Source: Gammaproteobacteria bacterium (GTDB lineage Bacteria > Pseudomonadota > Gammaproteobacteria > Chromatiales > Chromatiaceae). Taken from it: 8,599 nt of DNA. Of the stretch, positions 1 to 7,185 are shown in pieces. The position numbers were made by a program, and so were the translations under genes. The stretch lies in NCBI GenBank assembly GCA_030621975.1, contig JAUXGQ010000041.1, forward strand, positions 1-8,599, in the 5' to 3' direction. The notes beneath the pieces are model-generated. The model was not told the DNA's origin and made no database searches. It was given only the letters and a program-made list of their open reading frames with translations. The first letter of the stretch is position 1; each line of letters opens with the position of its first letter.

Positions 1-11
1 AACTCCTTGGC

Positions 12-3000
12 TCACAGAACGACATGGCTACGATCCGACTTGGTGCATTTTTCCGCCGACCGCACGACGTCCTTGAAGCTGCCCCCCTTGGGGTCGATCA
101 CCACCGCCTGTTTGTCATCGTTGTAGGCGAATATCTTGGGACTGAGGTCGGTACACTCGTCGCAGGCGGTGCACTCCGGCGTCTCGATCCAGACCGGCTC
201 GAAGTCCGCCGGTGCGGCCTGGGCCGACATTGTAGTCGGCGAGGCGCCACCGTTTCCACCGCCGGCGGAGGCAGCGCTGGTCAGTGCCGCGGTATTGCCG
301 GAGGCCACCAGGGACAGCAGGGTGGAACTGAGCCGCTCGGCCATGTCGGCCTTGGTGCGCTCCACCAGGGCCGCTGTGTCCACCTTGTTCAGCTCCCCGG
401 CGAGGCCCTTGAGCTGGCGCCAGAAGGCGCGCCGGTCCTCGGCGGATTTGACGATCTCCTCGGAGCAGAGGATGCGCATCAGCCGGTTCTTGGCGTCCAC
501 GCCCCAGATGTAAGGGAACCTGCCTTCACGGTCGTCGTCTTCCAGGTCCAGGAACTCATGGAAGGGCAGCATGTTCTCGTTCCAGGTTTCCGGAGGGGCC
601 TTGCGGAAGTGCTTGCGGAAGCGGCCCTCGCTGGCGGCGAAGTCGGCGAAGGTCACGGGAAGCTCCAGCTTGCCCTCCTCGCCGTCCTCCTGCAGATAAC
701 TGAGGGTGTAGGTGGGCCAGTCGTCGTCCATGGCCGGGTTGCCTTCAAGATCCAGGCACTCCTCGATGGTCTCGCCGGCATCCGGGTCGTACCTCAACAG
801 CGGATAGGCGCGGGATTCCACCGCCAGCTTGGACTGTTTCTCCGAGGCATCATCGGCTACCGCATGCTCGGGCTGGCAGACGGCATACAGGTTGAACAGG
901 GCGGGGCGGCGGCTGTTGAGCCCGTCGATATAACCTTCCAGCAGGTGGGTAATGTTGTTGATCGCGCCCTGGTGCACGTAGGTGTTGCGGTGGCCGATGC
1001 CGATCAGCGACATCTCCTTGCGGATCTCTTCCTTGCCCTTCAGGACCTTGCCGTAGGGTGTCATGTCCGCCACCTGGGAGATAAAGCCGGAGGTGCAGGC
1101 CTGGCCGCCGGTATTGGAGTAGACCTGGGTGTCCAGCACCAGCACCTTGATGGGCATGCCCGACGCCATCGCCCGTGACAGGTTCTGAAAGCCGATATCG
1201 TACATGGCGCCGTCACCGCCCACCGAGACCACCGGCGGGCACAACAGCCACTCTTCTTCACTGAATTTCTTCCACCCGAAGCGGGTGAAAAAGTCATCGT
1301 GATCGGCGGGGTTGTACTTACCCGCCAGCTCCAGTTCGGCCATGCGCACGGCCTTGAAACCGTCCGCCATCTTCGCCATGTGGCCCTCGAACAGACCCAT
1401 GGCAATCGAGGGGCTGTCCTGGAACAGGTGGCTGGTCCAGGGGAAGGGATAGGGATTGTAGGGGTAGGTGGAACCCCACACCGAGGTGCAGCCGGTGGCA
1501 TTGACTATGCCCATCTCGGCGCGGCCGTTGTTGGTGAGGCCGGCCGTGTAACGCCACTTCAGGTCCCGCAGGTCCTTGAGCAGGCCCGAGGCCCACTTCA
1601 GCCAGTCCCGGTCGACCAGGGTGTTTTCATGGGCGGGATCCATGGCGTCGCTGAGCCGGGCCAGGGTGAGATCACCGTCCTCGGTGTCCGCGGCGCGGGA
1701 CAGGGCGTCGGAGTCGCTCAGATCCACACCTTCGGCCAGTTTCAGGCGAATATGCTGCTCCAGTCCGACGATGAGCTCGTCCAGGCGGGCCACCTGCTTG
1801 TCGACGCGTGGTCGCATCAGGGCGGTCACCGCCCCGGTGAACAGGTGTATGAGGGTCTTCTCGCCGCAGCCCAGGCAGGCGCCGTCGCCGCAGTTCATGG
1901 AGTCGTAGGCGCTCTTGTCCAGCAGCAGGGTCTCCAGGGCGCCGATCTTCTCGTCCAGGTCGTCGATACGGTTGTAGGCCTCGCCGGTGGTGGGCAGTTC
2001 CAGCCAGAAGTTCCAGTCGGAACGCATGCGCTCGATCGCCTCATCGTTCTGGGGCAGCGTGCGCAGGGCATCGTCCTCGCACACCTCCACGCACTCCATG
2101 CAGCCTTTGCAGGTGTAGGGGTTGACGGTGATGGAAAACAGGCCGCCGGAACCCCCCGCCTTTTTCTCCTTGTTGGTCCAATAGGGCTTGGTGAGGCAGA
2201 ACTCGAACTCCACCATGGCCTCCATGAACCAGCCGAATTCCTTCTCCAGGCCGGCCTTGGCGTCGTCCGTCAGCTCGGAGGCGGCCAGGGTCTCGAGCAC
2301 CGCCTGATCGAGCAGCGTGCGAACCTTCGCATTCTCGCCGGCTGCGTTGAGCAGCTCGCGCAGCCGCTTTTCCACCTTGCGGGTGTCGCGGCGCAGGTGC
2401 TGGGTGGGTTGGCCGCCGGTCTCGACCCGGTTGATGGCGGTGTTGAACACCTCGCTGATCGAGTTCACCAGGCCGGGGATTGCGGAGTCCGGGCACATCA
2501 CATAGCAATCACCGCAGGCGGTGCAGTTTTCCGCGACCCATTTCGGGTATTCGAAGCGGATCTGGGTCATGTCGCGAAACACGCCGGTGGAGGCGGGGAT
2601 CAGCGACAGGGCCTGGAAGGGATCCGCCAGGTTGTCCGAACCCTTGCCGGTGGCATAGAAGCTGCCGGTCTGCTCCCAGAAGCGGTGCACGTCCGAGATG
2701 CCCCCGTCGGCGTGGGGCAGCTGCTTGAGCATGACGGGTATCAGGCTTTCCTCTTTGATCGCCTGCTGGGCGGAAACGCCGACCTGCTTATGCTCGATTT
2801 CTTTGACCTCGTCGAAACCGCGATGGACAACCCGCAGGTTGTCGTCCACCACCCGCTTGCCTTTGGACCCGAACTTGGCGTCGAGTTGTTCTTCGATGGC
2901 GGCGAACAGTTTTTTCTCGTCCAGTCCGGCCATCTCCATCAAGGGCGAGGCGGCGAAGAAGGCGCCCTGGAAGGCATTGCCCTGCATGCGCAGTTGCAGC

Positions 3001-4889
3001 TCGACATCGGTTGCCTCTTCGCGGGCGATCTTGAAGCCGTCCACGAAGAATATGCGAAACTCGTTGTCCACGATGCTTTGCTGCGCCCGGCGCGGAAGGC
3101 TGGCCCACAACTCCTGTTCGTCCGCATAGCTGGACTGGATGATGAAAACACCGCCTTTTTTTAGACCGTACAGGGGGTTGGAGTGGCCGAACACGTTGGG
3201 GTCCGGGGACATCACCACGTCCACGAAGTGATACTCGCAGTTCAGTGGGATCGGGGTGGGGGCCGCTGCCAGGTAGTAGGTGGTGGGCTGGCCCTTTTTC
3301 TCCGATCCGTACTTGGGATTGGCCTTGATGTCGAAGCCCAGCAGTTCGTACAGGGTCATGGTCAGGTTCTTGCCCGTGGTGATGGCGCCCCAGCCACCCA
3401 CCGAGTGCATGCGTACGGTGATCGAACCTTCCGGCATCAGGTTGGGGTTTTCCGAACCCTGTACGGTCAACTCGTTGAGTCTTGGATAGGCTTCGTTGAG
3501 CTTCTGGAGATGGATCTCCTGCTTCGGGGTGGCGGCCTCCCGGGTGAAGTCGATGCCCAGGTAAAAGAACCTGCGCTTTAAGCCGTCCGGCAGCATGTTC
3601 TCGATGGTGCCTACCAGGGCTTCGGGTTGCAGATCCCGGGACCCCAGGCCGTAAGCGCCGGAGTAGAGGGGCGGTAGGTCCTTGATATTCGTGTAGATCG
3701 CGTAGTCGGGGTAGGGCAGCGCACCCTCGCTGGCCTGGCCGTTCTCGATGCACTTGGAGAGGGCGGCGCGCGCCTCCCGCATCAGCGGCAGGTCCTCGGC
3801 CAGTGGCTGATCGGTTCGTTCCAGGATCGCCACGCCTTTCTTACCCTGCAGCATCTTGCCCAGCAGGTCGCCCGGGAAGGGACGAAACAGGGTGATGTCC
3901 ACTACGCCAACCTTGAGTTTGCGGGTCTCGGCAAGGTAGTCGGCCACGGCCCGGGCCTGCACGATCATGGAGCCCATGCCGACGATGAGATAGTCGGCCT
4001 TCTTGATCTTGTAGGTGCCTATACGGCCGTAGCGGCGGCCGGTCAACTGGTAGTACTCCCCCATCACCTGTTCGGCGATGTCGCGTATATGGTCGTAGAA
4101 GTAGGGGCGCTGGGCAGCCGTCGTCTGCATGTACGCGTCCTGGTTCTGCACCGATCCGGACAACATGGGATTGTCGACGTCCCAGATGACGGGTACGCGG
4201 CGGCGTTTTTCTCCGAACAGCAGTCGCTGGGCAGGGGTGGGGCATTCGATCATGTCTTCGGGAAGCCCCAGGAATTCTTCGACCAGTTCCCGCTCCGGTA
4301 CCTGCAGGGGTTCGATCAGGTGGGTGGTGAGGAAACCGTCCTGAGCAACCACCGCCGGGGTCAGGGACAGTTCGGCGATCTTGCGGCCGATGAGGTTTAG
4401 GTCGGCCGCGCCCTGGGCATCGTTGGCGAATACCTGGAAGAAGCCGGTGTCGTCCACGCAGTGGAAGTCATCGTGGCCACAGTGGACGTTGAGGCTGGCC
4501 TTGGTGATGGCCCGGCACCCGATGTTGAGTACATAGGGCAGGCGCTTGCCCGCGGCGGCGTAAAGGGACTCGTGCATGAACGCCACGCCCTGGGCGGAGG
4601 AAAAGTTGGTGGCGCGAAGGCCCGTCATGGAGAGCCCCGCGGTGACCGCCGCCGCGGCGTGTTCGGACTCGGGTTCGATAAAGATCAGCGGCCGCCCGGA
4701 GATGTTGATATGTCCCTTGGCGGCCTCCTCGGCCCAATATTCACCCATCTGCGTGGAAGGGGTGATGGGATAAGCGCCGGCTCCGTCAGATGCCTCTCGT
4801 TCACACAGGATGACGGCGGAATTGCCATCCATCGCCATGCGTATGCCCGGGTACTTGAAGGTCTGTTGCCGTTTCTTGCCTTGCCCCAT
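12..4889 (-). CDS. Giant single-chain pyruvate (2-oxoacid):ferredoxin oxidoreductase, NifJ/PFOR type, with extra C-terminal ferredoxin module
   Basis: A 1625-residue TPP/Fe-S enzyme that should convert pyruvate (or a related 2-oxoacid) plus CoA to acyl-CoA and CO2, or the reverse, passing electrons to ferredoxin-like carriers in the cytoplasm. Domains in order: N-terminal 2-oxoacid domain (about 14-260, with YPITPSTQMGE at 40-50); transketolase-C-like domain (285-440); gamma domain (487-700, GGWGAITTGKN); ferredoxin domain with C789/C792/C795/C799 and C927/C930/C933/C937; TPP domain (about 1000-1370) with GDGAMYDIG at 1225-1233 and YSNTGGQ. The proximal cluster is probably held by C1005, C1008, C1134 and C1338. 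An Ala/Gly/Ser-rich linker (about 1530-1562) leads to a single-cluster module (C1573, C1576, C1579, C1615). Ordinary PFOR is about 1200 residues; the excess is helical insertions at about 810-910 and 1024-1124 plus the added C-terminus. Start chosen at the ATG with a GGAGGAA ribosome site; the frame stays open further upstream but only inside the rnfB-like gene. Family is sure; substrate is inferred. Confidence 0.93.
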   Translation of the reverse strand: MGQGKKRQQTFKYPGIRMAMDGNSAVILCEREASDGAGAYPITPSTQMGEYWAEEAAKGHINISGRPLIFIEPESEHAAAAVTAGLSMTGLRATNFSSAQGVAFMHESLYAAAGKRLPYVLNIGCRAITKASLNVHCGHDDFHCVDDTGFFQVFANDAQGAADLNLIGRKIAELSLTPAVVAQDGFLTTHLIEPLQVPERELVEEFLGLPEDMIECPTPAQRLLFGEKRRRVPVIWDVDNPMLSGSVQNQDAYMQTTAAQRPYFYDHIRDIAEQVMGEYYQLTGRRYGRIGTYKIKKADYLIVGMGSMIVQARAVADYLAETRKLKVGVVDITLFRPFPGDLLGKMLQGKKGVAILERTDQPLAEDLPLMREARAALSKCIENGQASEGALPYPDYAIYTNIKDLPPLYSGAYGLGSRDLQPEALVGTIENMLPDGLKRRFFYLGIDFTREAATPKQEIHLQKLNEAYPRLNELTVQGSENPNLMPEGSITVRMHSVGGWGAITTGKNLTMTLYELLGFDIKANPKYGSEKKGQPTTYYLAAAPTPIPLNCEYHFVDVVMSPDPNVFGHSNPLYGLKKGGVFIIQSSYADEQELWASLPRRAQQSIVDNEFRIFFVDGFKIAREEATDVELQLRMQGNAFQGAFFAASPLMEMAGLDEKKLFAAIEEQLDAKFGSKGKRVVDDNLRVVHRGFDEVKEIEHKQVGVSAQQAIKEESLIPVMLKQLPHADGGISDVHRFWEQTGSFYATGKGSDNLADPFQALSLIPASTGVFRDMTQIRFEYPKWVAENCTACGDCYVMCPDSAIPGLVNSISEVFNTAINRVETGGQPTQHLRRDTRKVEKRLRELLNAAGENAKVRTLLDQAVLETLAASELTDDAKAGLEKEFGWFMEAMVEFEFCLTKPYWTNKEKKAGGSGGLFSITVNPYTCKGCMECVEVCEDDALRTLPQNDEAIERMRSDWNFWLELPTTGEAYNRIDDLDEKIGALETLLLDKSAYDSMNCGDGACLGCGEKTLIHLFTGAVTALMRPRVDKQVARLDELIVGLEQHIRLKLAEGVDLSDSDALSRAADTEDGDLTLARLSDAMDPAHENTLVDRDWLKWASGLLKDLRDLKWRYTAGLTNNGRAEMGIVNATGCTSVWGSTYPYNPYPFPWTSHLFQDSPSIAMGLFEGHMAKMADGFKAVRMAELELAGKYNPADHDDFFTRFGWKKFSEEEWLLCPPVVSVGGDGAMYDIGFQNLSRAMASGMPIKVLVLDTQVYSNTGGQACTSGFISQVADMTPYGKVLKGKEEIRKEMSLIGIGHRNTYVHQGAINNITHLLEGYIDGLNSRRPALFNLYAVCQPEHAVADDASEKQSKLAVESRAYPLLRYDPDAGETIEECLDLEGNPAMDDDWPTYTLSYLQEDGEEGKLELPVTFADFAASEGRFRKHFRKAPPETWNENMLPFHEFLDLEDDDREGRFPYIWGVDAKNRLMRILCSEEIVKSAEDRRAFWRQLKGLAGELNKVDTAALVERTKADMAERLSSTLLSLVASGNTAALTSAASAGGGNGGASPTTMSAQAAPADFEPVWIETPECTACDECTDLSPKIFAYNDDKQAVVIDPKGGSFKDVVRSAEKCTKSDRSHVVL

Positions 4890-4895
4890 CGATGG

Positions 4896-4902
4896 TTCCT
4901 CC
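4896..4902 (-). promoter_or_regulatory. Ribosome binding site deciding the oxidoreductase start
   Basis: On the minus strand this reads GGAGGAA, 6 nt before the ATG at 4889 (8 nt counted from the GGAGG core). It settles the start at 4889 rather than at the in-frame ATG 86 codons upstream (5147), which would overlap the preceding gene and add a low-complexity Arg/Pro/Ser stretch that does not belong to the family. Confidence 0.8.
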
Positions 4903-4935
4903 GAATAGATTCGTAGCTGCCTCGTTCTCTGGGAG

Positions 4936-5817
4936 CTATGCCAGAGGTAAGGCCTCATTGCGGATGATGCGTTTGGCCTTGGCCCCTTTGACCGGTCCCT
5001 GCGTCTCGTCCAGCCAGACGATGGCCCCGGTGGGGCAGCGTTCGGTGGCGACGGGGGACGCAAGGGTGTTTTTCGCGTAATCGACCATCGCCAGATTGTC
5101 CCGGATCTCGATGAGACCTTCGGGAGAATCCTTGGCGCAGCGCTCACAGGCGGTGCAGGCCAGCTCGCAGTCGGCTTCCGCCTCGTCCTCGTCCAGCAGG
5201 TTCCTGCAGTTCACCCACAGCCGATGGCTGATGGGCTGAATGGAAAAGAGTTCCTTGGGGCATACCTCCACGCAGTCCTCACAGGCGGTGCACAGTTCCG
5301 GGTCGACCACCGGCAGGCTGTGGTGATTCATGGTGATGGCGTCGAAATCGCAGACATCGGCGCAATCGCCCAGTCCCAGGCATCCCCAGCTGCAGCCTTT
5401 GGGGCCGCCGGACACCAGGGCGGCGGCCCGGCAGGATGGCAGACCGTCGTAATGGGCGCGCGTGCGGGCTACGTGAGAGCCCCCGGCGCAGGCCAGGCGG
5501 GCGACCCGTTTTTCCACCTCTCCCGCGTCCACCCCCAGGAACTCGGCGATGTCCACCGCGGTCTCATGGGGGTTGACGGTGCACTGGGCGGGTTCCATGT
5601 CGCCGCCGATCAAGGCCTCGGCGAAAGGACGACAGCCGGCGGCGCCGCAGGCGCCGCAATTGGTGTTCGGGAGCATCTCCTCCACTTCGTCGATGCGGGG
5701 GTCTTCGAAGATCCAGAGCTTTCGGTTGGCGATCGCGAGGGCGCCGGAAAGCAGTACGCCCAACCCCCCCATGAAGAGGATGGCGAGGGTCACGTGCAGG
5801 ATGTCGGAACTGTCCAC
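4936..5817 (-). CDS. rnfB: RnfB-like membrane-anchored polyferredoxin
   Basis: A 293-residue protein of the RnfB family, which carries electrons between soluble carriers and the membrane Rnf complex. An N-terminal hydrophobic segment (about 6-30) should anchor it with the Fe-S domains in the cytoplasm. Next come the RnfB signature cluster C54-x2-C57-x4-C62-x16-C79, a dicluster domain (C142/C146/C152/C156 and C176/C179/C182/C186), and a final ferredoxin domain with C217/C221/C224/C227 and C261. In that last domain the fourth Cys position is S231, and the second CxxCxxC is replaced by a Cys-free stretch at 249-260, so only one cluster can form there. The GTG at 5817 was chosen because GAGAGG lies 7 nt before it and residues 6-30 then begin as RnfB proteins do; an ATG at 5874 would add 19 residues. 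It is first in an operon with the large oxidoreductase, 46 nt ahead, and no other rnf subunit gene is in the window. It probably serves as the enzyme's electron partner at the membrane (inference). Confidence 0.88.
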   Translation of the reverse strand: MDSSDILHVTLAILFMGGLGVLLSGALAIANRKLWIFEDPRIDEVEEMLPNTNCGACGAAGCRPFAEALIGGDMEPAQCTVNPHETAVDIAEFLGVDAGEVEKRVARLACAGGSHVARTRAHYDGLPSCRAAALVSGGPKGCSWGCLGLGDCADVCDFDAITMNHHSLPVVDPELCTACEDCVEVCPKELFSIQPISHRLWVNCRNLLDEDEAEADCELACTACERCAKDSPEGLIEIRDNLAMVDYAKNTLASPVATERCPTGAIVWLDETQGPVKGAKAKRIIRNEALPLA

Positions 5818-5824
5818 GATTGCA

Positions 5825-5830
5825 CCTCTC
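5825..5830 (-). promoter_or_regulatory. Ribosome binding site deciding the GTG start of the rnfB-like gene
   Basis: The minus strand reads GAGAGG, 7 nt before the GTG ending at 5817. The upstream in-frame ATG at 5874 has no comparable purine-rich site at the right distance, so the GTG is preferred. Confidence 0.6.
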
Positions 5831-5944
5831 GAATCGCCGTAGAATAAGCAGACCCATAACCGAACGGTAACCAATCACGGGTACGATTCAAAACATCTAC
5901 ATATGGCGCATTACCCAGAAAATTGTGCAATGCATCATATACTA

Positions 5945-5972
5945 ATTATAAGAGGCAGGGAATATTCAGCAA
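5945..5972 (-). promoter_or_regulatory. Candidate sigma-70 promoter of the rnfB-like/oxidoreductase operon
   Basis: On the minus strand a perfect TATAAT lies at 5950-5945, with TTGCTG (5972-5967) 16 bp upstream as a weak -35. Transcription would begin near 5938, giving a leader of about 120 nt. A poor -35 fits a promoter that needs an activator such as the neighbouring LysR-type protein. Prediction by eye only; a second possible -10, TATGAT, lies at 5939-5934. Confidence 0.45.
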
Positions 5973-5994
5973 AGTACTTGTTTCAATTTATAAT
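5965..5994 (+). promoter_or_regulatory. Candidate sigma-70 promoter of the lysR-type gene
   Basis: A perfect TATAAT lies at 5989-5994, with TTCAGC (5965-5970) 18 bp upstream as a weak -35. The predicted start is near 6001, about 53 nt before the ATG. Its -35 overlaps that of the divergent operon promoter, so the two would compete for polymerase. Confidence 0.45.
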
Positions 5995-6003
5995 ATTAAA
6001 TGC

Positions 6004-6020
6004 TTCAATATACTCTTGAA
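6004..6020. promoter_or_regulatory. Candidate LysR-family operator, dyad TTCAA-N7-TTGAA
   Basis: A 17-bp dyad with perfect 5-bp arms. It is centred about 74 bp upstream of the predicted start of the divergent operon and just downstream of the predicted lysR start. That is where LysR-type proteins usually place their recognition site, activating the divergent promoter and repressing their own. Further TTCAA half-sites lie at 5982-5986, near the operon -35 region, and at 5887-5891. The pairing with this regulator is inferred from position. Confidence 0.4.
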
Positions 6021-6053
6021 ATCAAGGTGTTACTAAGGGTGTTTTAGACTGAT

Positions 6054-6995
6054 ATGCCAGCGGGTTCGAATCTGTATTATAAAAAGAACCGCCTCAAACA
6101 GCTGCGGGCGTTTTGTCGTGTTGCCAAGGCGGGCAGCATCTCCCTGGCCGCGGAACAGCTTTTTTTGAGTCAGCCGACGGTCACGCTGCAGATACAGGCG
6201 CTGGAACGGGAGATGAATATCACCCTGTTCGAGCGACGTGGACCGCGCATCGAACTGACCCCGGAGGCGGAAGTGCTCTATCATCTCGCCCAGCCCCTGG
6301 TGGAGGGCATCGACAAACTGGAAGAGAGCTTTCACGCCCACTTCGGGCGTCTGGACAGCGGTGAGCTGAACATTGCGGCAGGGGAATCCACCATCCTCTA
6401 TATCCTGCCCGCAACCATGAAACGGTTCGCCGAGGCCTATCCGCGTATCCGCATCAAGCTGCACAACGTTACCGGGCATGACGGCATGGCGATGCTGCGC
6501 GCCGACGAGGCGGATTTCGCGGTGGGTTCCATGGTGGACGTGCCGGATGACATCGTCTACCGGCCCAGTCTGGTGTTCAACCCCACCCTGATCATGCCGC
6601 CGGACCACCCGCTGGCCGAGAAAGAGGACATCACGCTGGAGGACATCAGTGCCCACGGTATGATCCTGCCGCCCCGCCACCTTGCCACTTGGCGGATGGT
6701 GGAGATCGCGTTCAATCAGTGCGGCCTCAAGCTCAAGGTCTCGCTCGAGGCGGGGGGCTGGGAGATCATCAAGAAGTACGTGGAACTGGGTATGGGCATT
6801 TCCATCGTCACGGATGTCTGTCTTACAGGTGAGGAAAACGTCGTTCGAAAGCCGCTCAACCGCTATTTCCCCCAGCGCTCCTATGGGGTGGTCGTGCGCA
6901 GAGGCAAGTTTCTCACACCGCAAGCGAAGCGATTTATCGATATGATGGATGCGGAGTTCTTCCGCGAGTCGGGTAAGCATCTGGTTGCCGTTTGA
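6054..6995 (+). CDS. LysR-type transcriptional regulator, CysB-like
   Basis: A 313-residue LysR-family DNA-binding regulator. The winged helix-turn-helix spans about residues 14-73 (LKQLRAFCRVAKAGSISLAA, then LSQPTVTLQIQALE and LFERRGPRIELT). A linker helix follows to about 100, then a periplasmic-binding-protein-like effector domain (about 102-300). The GESTILYILPATMKRF and IIKKYVELGMGISIV stretches resemble the CysB branch. Length is normal for the family. The first ATG is used: the HTH begins soon after it and no better in-frame start exists, though the ribosome site is weak (AAGGG, about 14 nt upstream). It is transcribed away from the rnfB-like/oxidoreductase operon across an AT-rich shared promoter region, so that operon is its likely target. 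The ligand cannot be read from sequence; a 2-oxoacid, sulfur metabolite or redox-linked metabolite are all possible. Confidence 0.9.
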   Translation: MPAGSNLYYKKNRLKQLRAFCRVAKAGSISLAAEQLFLSQPTVTLQIQALEREMNITLFERRGPRIELTPEAEVLYHLAQPLVEGIDKLEESFHAHFGRLDSGELNIAAGESTILYILPATMKRFAEAYPRIRIKLHNVTGHDGMAMLRADEADFAVGSMVDVPDDIVYRPSLVFNPTLIMPPDHPLAEKEDITLEDISAHGMILPPRHLATWRMVEIAFNQCGLKLKVSLEAGGWEIIKKYVELGMGISIVTDVCLTGEENVVRKPLNRYFPQRSYGVVVRRGKFLTPQAKRFIDMMDAEFFRESGKHLVAV

Positions 6996-7093
6996 GTGCT
7001 GCGAAAATCCGGCGGCTAGTCTCTTAGTCTGTCAGTCTTGTGCAAATGCCAAAGAATTTAACGTTGACAGCCCACCAGCATCAAACAGCAAAT

Positions 7094-7167
7094 GTAGGCT
7101 GGGGCTTGCCCCAGCTTCGTTGCGTACTGGCTCACGATTCAAAGAGCTGGGGCGAGCCCCAGCCTAC
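7094..7167. repeat. REP-like doublet (REPIN-like): two inverted palindromic units
   Basis: Two 22-bp units, at 7094-7115 and 7146-7167, are reverse complements of each other at 21 of 22 positions and are separated by 30 bp. Each unit is itself a hairpin, with GCTGGGGC pairing to GCCCCAGC around a 2-nt loop (TT in the left copy, GA in the right). The whole can also fold as one long hairpin. It sits in the 236-bp gap between convergent genes, a typical home for REP/BIME elements, and may end transcription from lysR. No adjacent transposase is present. Confidence 0.7.
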
Positions 7168-7185
7168 TTTACAAGTGAAACAGCA

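Noticed and set aside
1299..3164. Long plus-strand open frame (621 codons) opposite the oxidoreductase
   Set aside because: It lies wholly antisense to a gene of clear family identity, has no recognisable domain and is Gly/Val/Leu/His/Gln rich in the way antisense frames of GC-rich genes are.
4890..5147. 86-codon in-frame upstream extension of the oxidoreductase
   Set aside because: It overlaps the rnfB-like gene on the same strand in another frame, is Arg/Pro/Ser low complexity, and a strong ribosome site marks the ATG at 4889.
5636..5660. GGCGCC-rich repetitive stretch inside the rnfB-like gene
   Set aside because: Explained by codons for the conserved Cys-Gly-Ala-Cys-Gly-Ala-Ala-Gly-Cys cluster motif.
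5818..5874. ATG start 19 codons upstream for the rnfB-like gene
   Set aside because: The GTG at 5817 has a well-spaced GAGAGG site and gives the usual RnfB N-terminus just ahead of the membrane segment; the extra residues do not look like the family. Not fully excluded.
6033..6980. Minus-strand open frame (315 codons) opposite lysR
   Set aside because: Antisense shadow; the plus strand encodes a complete LysR protein with HTH and effector domain.
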